Below are positions 61,906-64,000 of a stretch of 64,000 nucleotides of DNA, piece by piece; positions within the stretch are counted from its first letter, which is position 1, and each line of letters opens with the position of its first letter. The notes beneath the pieces were generated by a model. The model was not told where the DNA came from, searched no databases, and saw only the letters and a program-made list of their open reading frames with translations. The stretch is from contig NC_092316.1 in the NCBI RefSeq assembly GCF_036785885.1, positions 51,469,001-51,533,000 of the forward strand, in the 5' to 3' direction. The translations under genes and the position numbers were made by a program. The stretch comes from Coffea arabica (taxonomy: Eukaryota; Streptophyta; Magnoliopsida; Gentianales; Rubiaceae).

Positions 61906-62589
61906 GGGCAAATTGTTTGATTCTAGTCCCTAACCTCTTCTTGAATTTCATCTTAGCCTCTAACATTTCAAATGAAGCAGTTTGGTCTCCAAAATTTCGA
62001 AGTACATCATAATGGTCCTTGGCCACAATACTTATGAATTTTCCCACGAAAAAAGTAAGTAAAAAGAATAGATATTCCCAATGTTATTAACTTATATTGC
62101 TTAAGGTTTCAATGGGAAAGATATACACTCAATCTTAGACAAAAGGTCGAGAAAGTTACGGAGACACCTTATCTAAACTATTATTCAAAGCGTAACGAGT
62201 CATTGGACTTATTTACGATTGTTTATTTTAAATGGTTATATATTATGATTTTGGATAATCATTTTTTATATCTTCATTTATTTTTGTATTTAGATTATAA
62301 ATTTTGCAAAAACCAAAAAAGTTAAAATTTATAACCTATTAAAGAGTAACATTTACGAATTCTGATTATTATCTATGATCAATTTTCCTAACCAAATTTT
62401 GCAGGATCAGAAACCAACTAGAACAAGGCCACATGTTTTCTCATTTTGGTCACTTGTGCTACTCACAACCTATTACACAAATGATTTCGAGGCCAAGGAC
62501 GAAAATTCAAATTGATTTACCCGATATGTTAAGGACATAATAGATAAAACTTTACCAATACGTTAGGGACTCTTTTCCATAATTTGCCC
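61906..62589. mobile_element. Long-TIR MITE, Mutator-like style
   Basis: 'gggcaaattgtttgattcta' at the left and 'gggcaaattatggaaaagag' (inverted right end) continue as paired 'agtccctaac' sequence. No clear 9-bp duplication. No coding sequence. Confidence 0.45.
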
Positions 62590-62742
62590 AATGCACAAAA
62601 TTGGCTCTCGCAACCCATTTTATGGGGAATTGATATTCGCACCCCTATTTTAATCTCTCTCAATTCACTCACCGAATAATATGGCTCCTTGAAGTTCAAA
62701 AGGCTAATTTTCGAGCACAATTCCACAAATATCACTTCCCCC

Positions 62743-62752
62743 TTTATAAATT
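62743..62752 (+). promoter_or_regulatory. Probable TATA box of the HD-Zip gene
   Basis: 'tttataaatt' lies about 600 bases before the start codon, with C/T-rich sequence some 30 bases downstream where a start site would be expected. Position-based inference. Confidence 0.4.
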
Positions 62753-62836
62753 ATAATCTCGAGACCTTACACTACTCCTCCTCCTACAATAAAGTTCCAA
62801 ACAACAATCGAACAGGCTTTTTACCAGAAATCGTTT

Positions 62837-62873
62837 CTCCTCTCCTCTCCTCTCTTCTCCTCTCCTCTCATCC
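62837..62873 (+). repeat. TCTCC-type pyrimidine repeat in the leader
   Basis: 'tctcctctcctctcctctcttctcc' tract, common in plant 5' leaders. It supports transcription starting upstream of it. Confidence 0.6.
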
Positions 62874-62988
62874 ACCTCACCTTCAAGTCTTCAAGTCTCC
62901 TCTGTCCATCTGTTTTGCCTCTTTCTCCACTCGTCTTTGTTTATATCTCTTTTTAATCGAGACTTGTGAAAAAACGGGTGCAAAATCG

Positions 62989-63078
62989 ATGATGGATGTT
63001 GTTACAGGCAGCAGGTGTTCTCACACTTCTCACATCACAGAGATCATCATCACTAGCTTCTTTCGCCACAAATATTAA
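62989..63078 (+). CDS. Upstream ORF in the HD-Zip leader (29 codons), candidate conserved-peptide uORF
   Basis: ATGATG start, stop TAA at 63076-63078. The peptide ends ITEIIITSFFRHKY. It lies in the leader about 265 bases before the main ATG. Arabidopsis ATHB-1, an HD-Zip I gene, is known to have a conserved-peptide uORF (CPuORF33) that represses translation of the main frame. The downstream exon here looks like an ATHB-1/HAT5-type gene, so this may be its counterpart. I cannot recall the CPuORF33 sequence well enough to claim identity. The same frame is open further upstream (from about 62689), which I treat as chance because it would precede or overlap the transcription start. Confidence 0.5.
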   Translation: MMDVVTGSRCSHTSHITEIIITSFFRHKY

Positions 63079-63342
63079 GCCTTTTTTGTTTTCATATATA
63101 ATTGTAAAGCTAGACAAATCCCAAGAAGATATTTAAACGGTTGGTGAGGAATTAGCTGTTCAATACTATGGCAGCAGCTCCTTGAGATTGAAAGAAAAAT
63201 CTAATCTTTGTGCTTTAAGAAATATATCCCTGTAAGAAAAGATAAAGGGATTATTGAGGTGGTGGTGAAGGGTGATGGCAGCTTGAGGAGAGTGAAAAAA
63301 GGTATAAAAATCCCATCTTTGGACTCCCAAGAACTAGCAGCT

Positions 63343-63499
63343 ATGGCAGGTAGGACTCTGGTTTATGGCCAGGGTGGTGCTGGTGGTACTTCGAATTTGA
63401 GTAGTTTTTTGCTTCAGAATCAAAGAGTTGGTTGCTCTTCATCGTCTCAGCCTCATCATGATTCCCTCTTCATCTCCAGCTCTTCGCCTTCTTTTCTTG
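63343..63499 (+). CDS. HD-Zip I transcription factor, ATHB-1/HAT5-like, first coding exon (partial)
   Basis: HD-Zip I proteins bind CAATNATTG DNA through a homeodomain followed by a leucine zipper and act in the nucleus. Only the N-terminus is in the window: MAGRTLVYG, then SNLSSFLLQNQRV, then DSLFISSSSPSFLG. This pattern (MAGGRVYGGSN...LLQNER...DSLF.SGSSPSFLGSR) is, from memory, that of HAT5-like HD-Zip I proteins in many eudicots. The exon ends at 63499 before gtaaaa, in phase 1 within the codon after Leu, as expected where the family continues with Gly-Ser-Arg. The homeodomain must lie beyond 64000. The frame is open upstream to 63208, but the family start and the long leader favour the ATG at 63343. 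Confidence 0.65.
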
Positions 63500-64000
63500 G
63501 TAAAAAATTGCTTCAGATTCTCTCTCTCAATTGGCGTTGACTTTTTATTGATTATTGATTCATTTGTGATGCTTGGTGGTTGTTTTCTTCTATTTTCTTT
63601 TTCTGGTATTGGATATGTGGAATTTTGATTTTACTGTCTTGTTTGTCTTATTTTGATAATCAATGCCTTAATATTGCGTTATTGGATCATTCTACTAGTT
63701 GTTGGACTAAAGATCTTATCATGTGGACTTGAGTCTTATCTTTTGCTATCCATTCCATAAATGGAAGTTTTTTCTACCCATGAGTCAACTCCTGTTTCAC
63801 TGCTAGTAGTAGCCTATAGACTGATCGGCAATTTGGAATTAGATTGCTAAAGTCAATGTTTTTGTCTCTCTCGTGTTTGTCCAAGAATCCAGGGTTTTAT
63901 CCTTGTATATTTAAGCAGTTAGCAGGCTTAATTAACACGATTGAATAGATGTGTTCCATATGCTCCATTTACTGTATATACGACTGCATCTAATCTAAAT
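63500..64000 (+). other. First intron of the HD-Zip gene (continues past the window)
   Basis: Begins gtaaaa; T-rich. No homeodomain coding sequence is found to the end of the window. Confidence 0.6.

Noticed and set aside
62689-62988. In-frame extension upstream of the HD-Zip leader uORF
   Set aside because: It starts before the probable TATA box and runs through the pyrimidine repeat; unlikely to be translated.
63208-63342. In-frame N-terminal extension of the HD-Zip protein
   Set aside because: As I recall them, HAT5-like proteins begin at the MAG motif; the extension is basic and unlike the family.

Overview
The window is nuclear DNA from a flowering plant, almost certainly a eudicot. 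The evidence is intron-containing plant gene families (NPF transporter, HD-Zip I, a RETICULATA-like fragment), plant Ty3/Gypsy lineages (Tat and chromovirus), Stowaway, Tourist and hAT MITEs, and AT-rich intergenic DNA. I cannot fix the species. An asterid such as coffee is only a weak guess.

Layout. Positions 1-379 hold an LTR remnant whose end abuts a broken SUVH-like (H3K9 methyltransferase) gene fragment. A second copy of that fragment lies head to head, so about 380-2340 is a long inverted repeat. About 2.56-31.7 kb is a giant, old, imperfect palindrome. Its left arm is about 2.56-17.25 kb, its right arm about 19.95-31.7 kb, and its unique centre about 2.7 kb. Each arm was later entered by a different Ty3/Gypsy element with a perfect 5-bp target duplication: a 9.6-kb Tat-lineage element (6549-16154) in the left arm and a 5.4-kb chromovirus (20439-25860) in the right arm. 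MITEs, a minisatellite and a pyrimidine/purine fold-back account for much of the rest.

About 34.95-41.29 kb is a tandem array of seven tRNA-Ala(AGC) genes, all on the minus strand, one per 830-850-bp unit. In six units a 16-nt remnant of a second tRNA-Ala alternates with the complete gene. A Harbinger derivative sits in the first unit.

42.7-45.4 kb is the one complete host protein gene, a four-exon NPF4-type transporter (minus strand, about 600 aa, closest by memory to Arabidopsis NPF4.6/AIT1). 46-62 kb is gene-poor and full of small DNA transposons. The most notable is a 1.3-kb Pack-MULE at 54189-55510, with 9-bp target duplications and about 235-bp terminal inverted repeats, carrying a 236-codon fragment of a RETICULATA-RELATED (DUF3411) gene. 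The right edge holds the promoter, leader and first coding exon of an HD-Zip I gene of the ATHB-1/HAT5 type, whose leader contains a 29-codon upstream ORF.

The genes do not form a pathway. The unifying theme is structural: repeated duplication (palindrome, hairpin, tRNA array) and capture of host sequence by mobile DNA. Two hairpin-forming loci (SUVH-like inverted repeat, large palindrome) and the Pack-MULE are plausible small-RNA sources.
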